A DNA stretch of 6,970 bases from positions 1-6,970 of the forward strand of contig QMPB01000233.1 in NCBI GenBank assembly GCA_003648395.1, written 5' to 3'. Source of the DNA: Bacteroidota bacterium. GTDB taxonomy: Bacteria > Bacteroidota > Bacteroidia > Bacteroidales > UBA1556. The notes under the pieces are model-generated. The model searched no databases, was not told the DNA's origin, and saw only the letters and a program-made list of their open reading frames with translations. This document shows positions 1 through 6,112 of this stretch, piece after piece (position 1 is the first letter of the stretch; the number at the start of each line of letters is the position of its first letter). Made by a program: the position numbers and the translations under genes.

Positions 1-1571
1 ACCAAATCATAAATATTAGTATCTGCAAATTCCTTTTCTGTTTCACTATTTACTCCCGAAAGAATTACTATTATTTTTTCTTTTCTAAGTATTTTAAGTG
101 TTTCTATTAAGTTATGCAGGCCTGTATTATCAATAAATGGTACATGTCGCATTCTTATAATTAGTATTTTACTTTTTAGACCAATTTCTTCAATTATTCC
201 TGAGTATTTGGTTGCAGAAGCAAAGAATAAAGGTCCACTTATTTCATAAATATTTAAGCCTTTTGGAAGTTTGGAGTAGTCTTCTATTAAGTCTGAATCA
301 ATCACATTATTAATTCTTTTTTCGGTAAACTGCGACATTCTTTTCATAAAAAGAAGTGCTGATAATACTACGCCAACTTCTATTGCAACTGTAAGGTCAA
401 CAAATACTGTTAATAGAAATGTAGATAATAATACAAGGATATCAAAATAACTTGATCTCAATATTGAAATAAAAGAGCGCCATTCGCTCATATTATAAGC
501 AATAACCATCAATATTCCTGCTAAACACGACATGGGAATTAATTTGGCCCAAGAGCCAAGGAATAGCATTATTAATAGTAGAGTAATAGCATGCACCATA
601 CCTGCAATGGGGGTTCTTCCTCCATTTTTTACATTAGTGGCAGTGCGGGCTATAGCACCTGTTGCTGGAATTCCACCAAAAAAAGGAGTAACAATATTAG
701 CAATTCCTTGGGCAATAAGTTCTGTATTTGAGCGGTGCTTACCACCAATCATACCATCAGAAACAACTGCCGACAAAAGTGACTCTATACTTCCTAATAG
801 TGCAATGGTAAGTGCTGGAGCAATATAATGTTGTAAATTATTGAACTCAATATTAGGAATGCTAAAGTTAATTTTGCTAGGTATTTCTCCAAAAAATGTT
901 TCAATGGTTGTAACTGGCAAGTCCATAATATGAACTAATGAGGTAATAAGAATAATAGATATAAACGAACCAGGAATTTTTGATGTTATCTTTTTTGAGA
1001 ATATCGTAATTATTATTGTTACTAAAGTTATTAGTAATGCTGTAATATTAATGCTGTTGATATTATCAAAATACATCACCCATTTTCCAATAAAATCAGA
1101 AGGAACCTTATCAATGGGAAGTCCTAAAGCATCTTTTATCTGAGTTGAAAAAATAACTAATGCTATCCCACTTGTAAAGCCAACAACTAAAGGATGTGGA
1201 AAATACTTTAATAATGTGCCTAATTTCAATAGCCCAAATATTATAAGGAAGAAACCTGCCATAATAGTAGAGATCATAAGGCCATCTATTCCAAACTTTT
1301 CTACAATACCATAGACGATTACAATAAATGCACCTGTTGGGCCTCCAATTTGAACACGACTTCCTCCTAAAAATGAAATTAAGAACCCTGCAATTACTGC
1401 TGTAATAATTCCTTTCTCAGGCGATACACCTGATGCTACAGCAAAGGCTATAGCTAATGGTAGCGCAACAATTCCAACAACTATCCCTGATAATACTTCG
1501 GTAGATATTTGCTTACTATCTATTCCTCCTTTTAATAATGAGAAAAACTTTGGGTTAAAGATTCCTTTCAT
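1..1571 (-). CDS. SulP-family inorganic anion transporter with STAS domain (3' end off window)
   Basis: An open frame of 523 complete codons runs from ATG at 1571-1569 leftward off the window; the C-terminus is missing. SulP (SLC26-type) proteins are inner-membrane carriers of sulfate, bicarbonate or similar anions. The N-terminal 410 or so residues are strongly hydrophobic, in repeated membrane segments. Family signatures are visible: GGPTGAF near residues 76-82, HRSNTELIAQGIANI near 279-293 and PATGAIARTATN near 302-313. A soluble STAS domain begins near residue 438 and includes FIDNTG (about 479-484), the DxTG-type loop of these domains. The product should be a little longer than what is seen, since SulP proteins are commonly 500-600 residues and the STAS domain is not finished. 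The substrate cannot be decided from sequence: sulfate and bicarbonate carriers share these motifs. No neighbouring gene for sulfur or carbon metabolism is visible. The start is chosen because it precedes the first hydrophobic segment by a normal short cytoplasmic leader and lies just downstream of a promoter-like box. The family call is secure; the substrate is unknown. Confidence 0.95.
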   Translation of the reverse strand, partial: MKGIFNPKFFSLLKGGIDSKQISTEVLSGIVVGIVALPLAIAFAVASGVSPEKGIITAVIAGFLISFLGGSRVQIGGPTGAFIVIVYGIVEKFGIDGLMISTIMAGFFLIIFGLLKLGTLLKYFPHPLVVGFTSGIALVIFSTQIKDALGLPIDKVPSDFIGKWVMYFDNINSINITALLITLVTIIITIFSKKITSKIPGSFISIILITSLVHIMDLPVTTIETFFGEIPSKINFSIPNIEFNNLQHYIAPALTIALLGSIESLLSAVVSDGMIGGKHRSNTELIAQGIANIVTPFFGGIPATGAIARTATNVKNGGRTPIAGMVHAITLLLIMLFLGSWAKLIPMSCLAGILMVIAYNMSEWRSFISILRSSYFDILVLLSTFLLTVFVDLTVAIEVGVVLSALLFMKRMSQFTEKRINNVIDSDLIEDYSKLPKGLNIYEISGPLFFASATKYSGIIEEIGLKSKILIIRMRHVPFIDNTGLHNLIETLKILRKEKIIVILSGVNSETEKEFADTNIYDL

Positions 1572-1599
1572 CCCGACTTATTTTTTTAATTATAAGCGG

Positions 1600-1607
1600 C
1601 AAAAGTA
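1600..1607 (-). promoter_or_regulatory. Possible Bacteroidota -7 box for the SulP gene
   Basis: Read on the minus strand this is TACTTTTG followed by CC, matching the TAnnTTTG -7 element known from Bacteroidota primary sigma factor promoters. It lies 28 bases upstream of the SulP ATG, which would give a short leader. No good TTTG -33 element is found at the usual 19-21 base spacing, so the call rests on the -7 box alone. Confidence 0.4.
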
Positions 1608-1624
1608 AAGTATTTATACAAAGA

Positions 1625-1642
1625 TATTTGCTATTTGCTATT
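1625..1642. repeat. Short tandem repeat of TATTTGC
   Basis: Two perfect copies of the heptamer TATTTGC are followed by a partial third (TATT). It sits just upstream of the SulP promoter-like box, about where a -33 element or a regulator site would lie. It may be chance in AT-rich DNA. Confidence 0.5.
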
Positions 1643-1769
1643 ATCAAAATTACATATTTGGTACTACAAAATACCTAACTATAAACGGATATGATTTTTA
1701 TATATATTTTCTCTAGATGGATTTTCCTATGCTTTAATAGCACCAACTCTTGGTCTTACCTTATTTATT

Positions 1770-1786
1770 ATTTGTAGGTTTTTTGT
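1770..1786 (-). repeat. Possible decayed half-copy of the hairpin repeat
   Basis: The plus strand reads ATTTGTAGGT and then a run of T and G. This resembles the reverse complement of one arm of the hairpin at 1830-1873, which reads ATTTGTAGGTGC and then T's and G, with GC missing. The matching second arm is not visible. This could be an eroded, inverted extra copy or a chance AT-rich match. Confidence 0.25.
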
Positions 1787-1829
1787 TGATATTTATAATT
1801 ACAAGAAATAGTGCATTTTTTTAACCCAC

Positions 1830-1873
1830 AAAAAAAGCACCTACAAATCAATGTAGATGCTTTTGGTTTTTTT
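1830..1873. repeat. Terminator-like hairpin repeat, left copy
   Basis: A run of seven A's leads into GCACCTACA, a six-base loop, and TGTAGATGC followed by a T-rich tail. The arms pair over nine positions with one C/A mismatch, and A's and T's flank the stem, so it could terminate transcription in either direction. The same sequence recurs at 2587-2630 in the same orientation, with only about four differences in 44 positions. This copy lies between divergent genes and has no evident upstream gene to terminate on either strand, which suggests a repeat unit or a leftover of an insertion rather than an ordinary terminator. Confidence 0.8.
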
Positions 1874-1883
1874 ATGAATAATG

Positions 1884-1916
1884 TTGCCCAATAGTGAAAC
1901 TATTTCTGTATATTTG
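1884..1916 (+). promoter_or_regulatory. Probable promoter of the toxin-antitoxin locus
   Basis: TATATTTG at 1909-1916 is a full match to the Bacteroidota TAnnTTTG -7 box. A TTG lies at 1884-1886, 22 bases upstream, slightly beyond the usual 19-21 spacing for the -33 element. The box ends only four bases before the toxin ATG at 1921, so transcription would start at or very near the start codon and the mRNA would have almost no leader. Confidence 0.5.
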
Positions 1917-1920
1917 CAGT

Positions 1921-2277
1921 ATGAAAATAAAGTCGAAACAAAGGACTGCGATTTTTTATAAAGATTATTTCGAGAATTTTTTCTTGAAGCAAACGGATAA
2001 AGTAAAAGTAAAAATCATTTGAACTATTGAATTAATTGAAGAATTGGAAAGGGTGCCTGAGAACTACCTTAAACATATCGAATCAACAAATGGGTTGTAT
2101 GAAATTAGGGTAAAGCAAGGCAATGATATTTTTAGAATTTTTTGTTTTTTTGATTACGGAAAGCTAATAATATTAGCTAATGGATTTCAAAAGAAGAAAC
2201 AGAAAACGCCAAAATCTGAAATTAAACGAGCACTTAAAATTATGGAGGAATATAATTATGAAAATAAAAAACAGTAA
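1921..2277 (+). pseudogene. RelE/HigB-type toxin gene interrupted by an in-frame TGA
   Basis: Reading from ATG 1921, the frame encodes a protein beginning MKIKSKQRTAIFYKDYF, then meets TGA at 2020-2022 (codon 34), then continues open in the same frame to TAA at 2275-2277. Joined, the product would be 118 residues, the usual size for phage Gp49/HigB-like ribosome-dependent mRNA interferases of the RelE/ParE superfamily. The part after the stop holds the family core: VPENYLKHIE, LYEIRVKQGNDIFRIFCFF and GFQKKKQKTP with a trailing EIKRALK helix. From my memory of related toxins, a Trp (TGG) often lies near the TGA position, so one G-to-A change could explain it. Eleven Trp codons in other proteins here are all TGG, so reassignment of TGA is not supported. 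The last 20 bases overlap the antitoxin. A fragment could in theory start at TTG 2044, but it would lack the N-terminal third. I judge the toxin inactive, barring sequencing error or readthrough. Confidence 0.8.
2244..2248 (+). promoter_or_regulatory. Strong Shine-Dalgarno (GGAGG) for the antitoxin
   Basis: GGAGG lies inside the end of the toxin frame, nine bases before the antitoxin ATG at 2258. It decides that start over the upstream in-frame extension, and is notable because the other starts in this window lack such a motif. Confidence 0.7.
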
Positions 2278-2557
2278 GACCCTTAGTGAGTTTAAGGATA
2301 TTCATTATGGTAAAGTAGGCACTGAGAAAAGAGACGAGCTTGATAGTGGGTTTGAGAACTTTAAATTGGGCACTATGCTCCATGAGGCACGACTTGAAAA
2401 GGGTATGACTCAAGCAGAATTAGCAGAAAAAGTTGGCACAACAAAATCCTACATTTCAAAAATTGAGAACAATATCAAAGAAGTAAGATTATCTACATTA
2501 CAGAAAATAGTACAATTTGGATTAGGCGGTAAATTAGACCTATCTATTCGTTTATAA
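2258..2557 (+). CDS. XRE-family helix-turn-helix antitoxin (HigA-like)
   Basis: The product is 99 residues. Its second half (about 37-92) is an XRE/Cro-type helix-turn-helix domain: ARLEKGMTQAELAEKVGTT is the scaffold and turn, and SYISKIENN is the recognition helix, followed by a packing helix (STLQKIVQ). Residues 1-36 are polar and charged and may be the toxin-binding segment. The ATG at 2258 is chosen over the open extension to 2180 because it follows GGAGG at good spacing, and because the extension merely overlaps the toxin in a different frame. The order toxin then antitoxin, with a 20-base overlap, is the arrangement typical of HigBA-type modules. Antitoxins of this type neutralise the toxin by direct binding and repress the shared promoter. 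With the toxin frame broken, this may now act only as a stand-alone repressor, or may protect against related toxins elsewhere in the genome. The gene itself appears intact. Confidence 0.9.
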   Translation: MKIKNSKTLSEFKDIHYGKVGTEKRDELDSGFENFKLGTMLHEARLEKGMTQAELAEKVGTTKSYISKIENNIKEVRLSTLQKIVQFGLGGKLDLSIRL

Positions 2558-2586
2558 AATCAATCTTAATACCCAGGGTTGAAACT

Positions 2587-2630
2587 AAAAAAAGCACCTA
2601 CAAATTAATGTAGATGCTTTAGTTTTTTTG
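2587..2630. terminator. Bidirectional terminator, right copy of the hairpin repeat
   Basis: Seven A's, GCACCTACA, a six-base loop, TGTAGATGC and a T-rich tail form a nine-position stem with one mismatch and U-tracts on both strands. It lies 29 bases after the antitoxin stop (plus strand) and 13 bases after the stop of the lipoprotein at 2644 (minus strand), so it can serve both convergent units. It is a near-exact direct copy of 1830-1873: at 757 bases' offset, differences appear at about four positions, one of them in the loop. Confidence 0.85.
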
Positions 2631-2643
2631 AAGAAAAAGAATA

Positions 2644-3225
2644 TTACATCTTATCCATTTCCTCATTATAAGTTTTCTTGAAACGCTCTTTATCATAAAG
2701 AACTTCCATTTTCTTATCATTAGAAATACTTTTATCAATGCCATTATAGATAGTTTCTTTTTCTACTTCTATAGCTATAAAAGTCTCATAAGATCCATCG
2801 TCCTTACTACCAGTTTTTTCGCATATAACTCTTACATCCATTAGTTGTTGCTTTACAACATCTCTAGTCATATTTTCGAATGTTTGGTTAAATTCTGTAG
2901 CATCAGCAGCATCCATTTCGTTAACATAACGCTCTGTTACTGATTTTAATGTAGAACTAATTAAAGTAGCCAAACGCTGCTTTGTCATCAATAAAGCTTT
3001 CTCTCTTGAGGTAGCCATATCTTTACTATTTCCACTACTTGAAGCTCTAAAAAATTTCTTATCAGAGTATCCATCATTTGCACATGGAATAGTTATTTCA
3101 TTAAAACCTCCAGTATTTTTATCAACTGATTCTACAGCTTTCTTAGAACTTCCGCAAGAAACCATAATAAATCCCGCTACCATCAAGAAAGCTATAACAC
3201 TAATTTTACTTGTAATTGTTTTCAT
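2644..3225 (-). CDS. LPP20-family-like lipoprotein, small
   Basis: The product is 193 residues with a lipoprotein signal: Lys near the start, a hydrophobic stretch (about 9-21) and lipobox MVSC, making Cys24 the predicted lipidated residue. The mature part begins with a Ser/Lys-rich linker. IPCANDGYSDKKFFRASSSG (about 46-65) leads into a long helix rich in Ala, Lys and Arg (SREKALLMTKQRLATLIS). After this come VTERYVNEM, an acidic stretch, and a strand reading MDVRVICEKTG then ETFIAIEVEKE. This arrangement, a helix packed against a sheet, is that of LPP20-like lipoproteins, and I recall proteins of this kind as common in Bacteroidota; that is recall, not a search. No enzyme motif is present. 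It is the last gene of the leftward lipoprotein run, 64 bases after its neighbour, with a possible promoter of its own (3281-3288) and a terminator 13 bases downstream. A role in an envelope complex with the two upstream lipoproteins is inferred from context only. Confidence 0.8.
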   Translation of the reverse strand: MKTITSKISVIAFLMVAGFIMVSCGSSKKAVESVDKNTGGFNEITIPCANDGYSDKKFFRASSSGNSKDMATSREKALLMTKQRLATLISSTLKSVTERYVNEMDAADATEFNQTFENMTRDVVKQQLMDVRVICEKTGSKDDGSYETFIAIEVEKETIYNGIDKSISNDKKMEVLYDKERFKKTYNEEMDKM

Positions 3226-3280
3226 AATTTATTTATTTAATTATTAATATATTAATTTCTATTTTATACATTTACCTTGC

Positions 3281-3288
3281 CAAAAGTA
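3281..3288 (-). promoter_or_regulatory. Possible internal promoter (-7 box) for the last lipoprotein
   Basis: On the minus strand this reads TACTTTTG, the same octamer as the box upstream of the SulP gene. It begins one base after the stop codon of the preceding gene and 55 bases upstream of the ATG at 3225, so the third lipoprotein could be expressed apart from the first two. No clear -33 element is seen. Confidence 0.35.
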
Positions 3289-3289
3289 G

Positions 3290-4663
3290 CTAATTTAAGA
3301 TTGTCTCTAATAAATCCTCAAAAGAACTATTTTTTATATCTTCAGCTATCTTTATATATGATTTTTCCAATGCAGAATTAAACTCATAATCTGCTCCTTT
3401 ATATTTATCTGATGAGAAAGTGTAAATCGAAGAACTATCCTCTTTTTTTCGCACATCAACAGAGTAAGATACATACGCTATTTGTACTTTATTCTTATCA
3501 CTTTTATTATTTTCATAAGTTTTACAAATCAAAACCAAGTCTGCACTTTCAGTTTTATCAACCATTATAAAACCTTTATCTCCTAGCGATTGCGCTATTG
3601 CTTCCTTTATATAATGAGTATTATTTGTGCTCTTATTACTTTTAATAAATACTCTTGGCAACTTAAACTTCACTTCTACATTAATTGGATTCACTTGAAA
3701 GGCATCATAAATAAATTTCAGCAATTTCTTATCCTCATTACTAACTACAATAACACCTTCTTTCTCCAACTCTACTCTTACAATTGTATTCTTCTTATTA
3801 TACTTAATATTATCAAGAGTAATTTTCAAGGGAGAAAGCTCAGAGTATAATGTTGTCTCATATGGCATAGTTGTTTTTCTATATGCAATCCTAATGGGCA
3901 GCCCTTTCAACAAATCTCCATTACTATTCACAACTCCTATCTCAAGTTCTGATTTAAAATTATTTTCTGGCGATAGTATAATTGTTTGATTATTAGTTTG
4001 AAGTTTCAATTCCGATAATATCTTGGTCAGCTGTATTCTGATTTCGCTATCAAGTCTAATATTCTCTTCATTTATTTTATAAAAAACAGGCTCATTCCAA
4101 TATTTCTTAATCTCCAAAATGGCATTTGTAAGTGTTTTTATTGCCGACTTATACTCCAAACTAGAAATTTTAAGCTGAGCATGCTCATATAATGAATAAG
4201 CTCTTTCGGCAGCTGCCCTCTTACGTTGAGCCTGTATTGTTTTCCATTTGCTCTTCGAAAGTTGATAATAAATCATATACATCTTTGAAGTTTCATATTC
4301 TCCAGCAAGAGTATATCCTTCCAAATCTTTCTGCATTTCCATTTGTATATATCTAGAAAAATCTGATTTAAAACCAGAGTTATCTTCAGAAGATGATACA
4401 ATTGTATTTGACTCTATCTTCACACTTATTTCAGAGGCTAAATCATTTAAAGCCATCTTCTTTGCAGCTTGATTATATGTGTCTGAGTAGTTTGCCTTAT
4501 TAATTTTTGCAATTCCAATATAATTAGATTGAGAAACAGGCCTTTTTTTAACCCATTCTGGAGCAGCAGCCATTTGATTAGCTTCAAGTTTATCTTCCTT
4601 TATGGAGCCACATGATACAATCCCTAATAAGAAAAAGAAAATTATTATATGAAATATCTTCAT
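3290..4663 (-). CDS. LPP20-like lipoprotein with long C-terminal extension
   Basis: The product is 457 residues. A hydrophobic signal (residues 3-16) ends in GIVSC, giving Cys18 as the predicted lipid anchor. Residues about 33-145 look like an LPP20 domain: PEWVKKRP, then YIGIAKINKANYSDTYNQAA and ALNDLASEISVKIESN, the Trp-containing opening, Gly-Ile-Ala strand and Ala-rich helix expected of the family. A helical, Lys/Arg-rich segment follows (about 140-190, QRKRAAAERAYSLYEHAQLK), possibly coiled coil or TPR-like. The remainder is a beta-rich region (about 225-335, Ig-like in appearance) and a mixed alpha/beta tail (about 345-457) that includes ADLVLICKTYE. I do not recognise the last two parts as a named domain. 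The gene shares one base with the stop of its upstream neighbour (TAATG), so translation is likely coupled and the two products probably act together, perhaps in stoichiometric amounts. No catalytic motif is visible. The function is unknown; an outer-membrane or periplasmic structural role is inferred. Confidence 0.8.
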   Translation of the reverse strand: MKIFHIIIFFFLLGIVSCGSIKEDKLEANQMAAAPEWVKKRPVSQSNYIGIAKINKANYSDTYNQAAKKMALNDLASEISVKIESNTIVSSSEDNSGFKSDFSRYIQMEMQKDLEGYTLAGEYETSKMYMIYYQLSKSKWKTIQAQRKRAAAERAYSLYEHAQLKISSLEYKSAIKTLTNAILEIKKYWNEPVFYKINEENIRLDSEIRIQLTKILSELKLQTNNQTIILSPENNFKSELEIGVVNSNGDLLKGLPIRIAYRKTTMPYETTLYSELSPLKITLDNIKYNKKNTIVRVELEKEGVIVVSNEDKKLLKFIYDAFQVNPINVEVKFKLPRVFIKSNKSTNNTHYIKEAIAQSLGDKGFIMVDKTESADLVLICKTYENNKSDKNKVQIAYVSYSVDVRKKEDSSSIYTFSSDKYKGADYEFNSALEKSYIKIAEDIKNSSFEDLLETILN

Positions 4664-6006
4664 TATTTAAGTTTTGTAACAATACTATTTGCAATACTAT
4701 TCCCCGAATAATTATTAAACTCCTCTACAAGTATAGCAGCAGGTTTAAGATCCCTATCCGCAGCTAATAAATTCTGCAGAGCTCTATAACCATTGCCAAC
4801 ATAACCATTTTTATTTGCTGGTGGATATAATTGCTTTTTTATCCCACTATAAGTTGCATAATGCACTTTAGAATTCAAGCTGCTTTTTATAATATCTGTA
4901 GCAATAATTTCGGAAGTGCTTAAGGACACAATTCTATAACTTACCGACATTACCAATGTACGAGTCGAACGATATTCATAATAATACACATTTGTATATT
5001 TTGTTCTAGTTCTTTGCTTTCCTTCGGAATCTTTATATTTCTCTTTATATGATTCCAATCCTTTTATTTTTTCTTTCTTAAGTGGCGAAACCGATACCGA
5101 ATAGTTTATAACATCAATTACTACATTATATTGAGCTCCAGCAATCTCTCCAATTTCAATATCATTGCTACTAAGTCCACTTAATATCAATTCCTGCTCT
5201 TTTATTACTTTATCAATATCCTCTCTATCAACAATTTTAATAAATGGATCATTAATCTTAACAATTGAGTTTATTACTTGCTGCTTAATGCTTTTAGAGT
5301 AGCGGCTATACCTATTCTGCTCGTCACTAGACATAGTAATGTATATACGCCCTTTAACTAAAACAAGTTCAAGATGTTCTTTTGTTTGTTTATAATTCCC
5401 TACTCTATCTAGGATTACCAAATACGAATTATAAGCATCTCTATATTGTTTTTGAGTTTTATATTCCTCAGCCTTTCGGTAATAAGGTTCCAAATATGCA
5501 ATATTTCGTAATTCAGCAACATCTTTAAAACTCTCATCAAACTTATATACCTCATTAAAACACTTTTCTGCATCATCAAATTCTTCAATCTCTATAAGCT
5601 TTAATCCATTATCGTATTTAGTTGTAAGGTATTGATTAAGTACATTCTTATAATTATCCTGAGCACTATAGGGTATTTCAACTATAACATTAACACCCTT
5701 TAGCTTAGTTTGATAAATCACTGCATCCAAATAAGCATAAGTTGCTTTTTCGTATTGTTCTTGAATTGAATATTGGGAGAACTTTTTAAGATAATCATTA
5801 AGGACTTTTGTTCCTGTACGTTTTAGTCCTATAATAGCAGTAGTATTCTGAGAATTCTTTTGAATAGACTGATAAAAAAGGTCTGCTGCTGCAGTATATT
5901 CTCCAGCTTCATCAAGAACTGTAGCCTTTTTGGATAAGCTTTTAGAAGTAACACAACTAAAAGAAATCAGTATAATTAAAGGTAAAATTAGTAATAATTT
6001 ATTCAT
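4663..6006 (-). CDS. CsgG-like lipoprotein with N-terminal TPR-like repeats
   Basis: The product is 447 residues. A signal sequence ends in ISFSC, making Cys18 the predicted lipidated residue. Residues about 25-215 are helical and repeat-like, with TPR character: GEYTAAADLFYQSIQKNSQN, EEFDDAEKCFNEVYKFDES and KQYRDAYNSYLVILDRVGN each show the spaced small and aromatic residues of such helices. Residues about 218-375 resemble the CsgG family (curli secretion channel and related lipoproteins): IVDREDIDKVIKEQELILSG, then EIAGAQYNVVIDVINYSVS, a Lys/Tyr-rich loop and MSVSYRIVSLSTSEIIATDI. This is the order of the family's helix, GA-x-Y strand and closing strand with a T-x-EI turn. Curli-secretion CsgG is shorter and lacks the repeats, so this is not a simple curli channel; other CsgG-like lipoproteins have regulatory or scaffold roles. 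It is the first gene of the lipoprotein run and overlaps the next by one base. No clear TAnnTTTG box is seen upstream. Whether it forms a pore is unknown. Confidence 0.8.
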   Translation of the reverse strand: MNKLLLILPLIILISFSCVTSKSLSKKATVLDEAGEYTAAADLFYQSIQKNSQNTTAIIGLKRTGTKVLNDYLKKFSQYSIQEQYEKATYAYLDAVIYQTKLKGVNVIVEIPYSAQDNYKNVLNQYLTTKYDNGLKLIEIEEFDDAEKCFNEVYKFDESFKDVAELRNIAYLEPYYRKAEEYKTQKQYRDAYNSYLVILDRVGNYKQTKEHLELVLVKGRIYITMSSDEQNRYSRYSKSIKQQVINSIVKINDPFIKIVDREDIDKVIKEQELILSGLSSNDIEIGEIAGAQYNVVIDVINYSVSVSPLKKEKIKGLESYKEKYKDSEGKQRTRTKYTNVYYYEYRSTRTLVMSVSYRIVSLSTSEIIATDIIKSSLNSKVHYATYSGIKKQLYPPANKNGYVGNGYRALQNLLAADRDLKPAAILVEEFNNYSGNSIANSIVTKLK

Positions 6007-6112
6007 AGAAACTGTATTTACTTAGAAATATATTATTGATAACATATCGAAGCGTAAAAATAGATATTTAACTAACACCTTTTTCCTAATAAAACACAAA
6101 TTACAAAAGCGA
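6007..6112. other. Gap between the M28 gene and the lipoprotein run
   Basis: This 106-base AT-rich spacer holds no evident hairpin terminator with a U-tract. On the minus strand the best promoter-like match is TATTTTTA near 6054-6061, one base off the TAnnTTTG consensus, with no -33 partner. The M28 gene and the lipoproteins could therefore be co-transcribed or separate; the sequence does not decide. Confidence 0.4.

Larger units (their letters stand above)
1572..1908. other. Intergenic region between SulP and the toxin-antitoxin locus
   Basis: This 337-base AT-rich stretch separates two divergently transcribed units. It holds a promoter-like box for the transporter (1600-1607), a tandem heptamer (1625-1642), a partial hairpin remnant (1770-1786) and a terminator-like hairpin (1830-1873). 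Short open stretches exist in it on both strands, but they lack start codons and convincing protein character, so no gene is called. Confidence 0.7.

Noticed and set aside
532..828. Open frame of 98 codons on the plus strand
   Set aside because: It lies wholly antisense to the SulP gene, whose own frame carries clear family motifs. Its Pro/Ile-rich translation has no domain character.
1742..1754. Small inverted repeat ACCAA-CTC-TTGGT as an operator or terminator
   Set aside because: The stem is five pairs with no U-tract and no match to a known operator, which is expected by chance.
1727..1798. Minus-strand tail reading KVRPRVGAIKA before a stop, like the end of a decayed gene
   Set aside because: Only about 22 codons lie between stops and there is no start codon. 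It is suggestive but too short to call a remnant without a database search.
2020..2022. TGA read as Trp under an altered genetic code
   Set aside because: All eleven Trp codons in the other predicted proteins are TGG and no other long gene has an internal TGA.
2180..2257. N-terminal extension of the antitoxin to 2180
   Set aside because: The extra 26 residues overlap the toxin in another frame and are Lys/Arg/Asn-rich without family character. ATG 2258 has GGAGG at proper spacing.
2044..2277. Stand-alone 77-residue toxin gene starting at TTG 2044
   Set aside because: Toxin-like sequence continues upstream in the same frame beyond the TGA, so this is the 3' part of a broken gene. TTG 2044 lacks a ribosome binding site.
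1830..2630. Hairpin copies as integron attC sites or CRISPR repeats
   Set aside because: There are only two copies 757 bases apart, no attC-type GTTRRRY/RYYYAAC ends and no integrase or cas gene in the window.
3590..3850. Plus-strand open frame of 86 codons
   Set aside because: Antisense to the long LPP20-like lipoprotein; the translation is rich in Ile, Asn and Tyr as expected for a shadow in AT-rich DNA.
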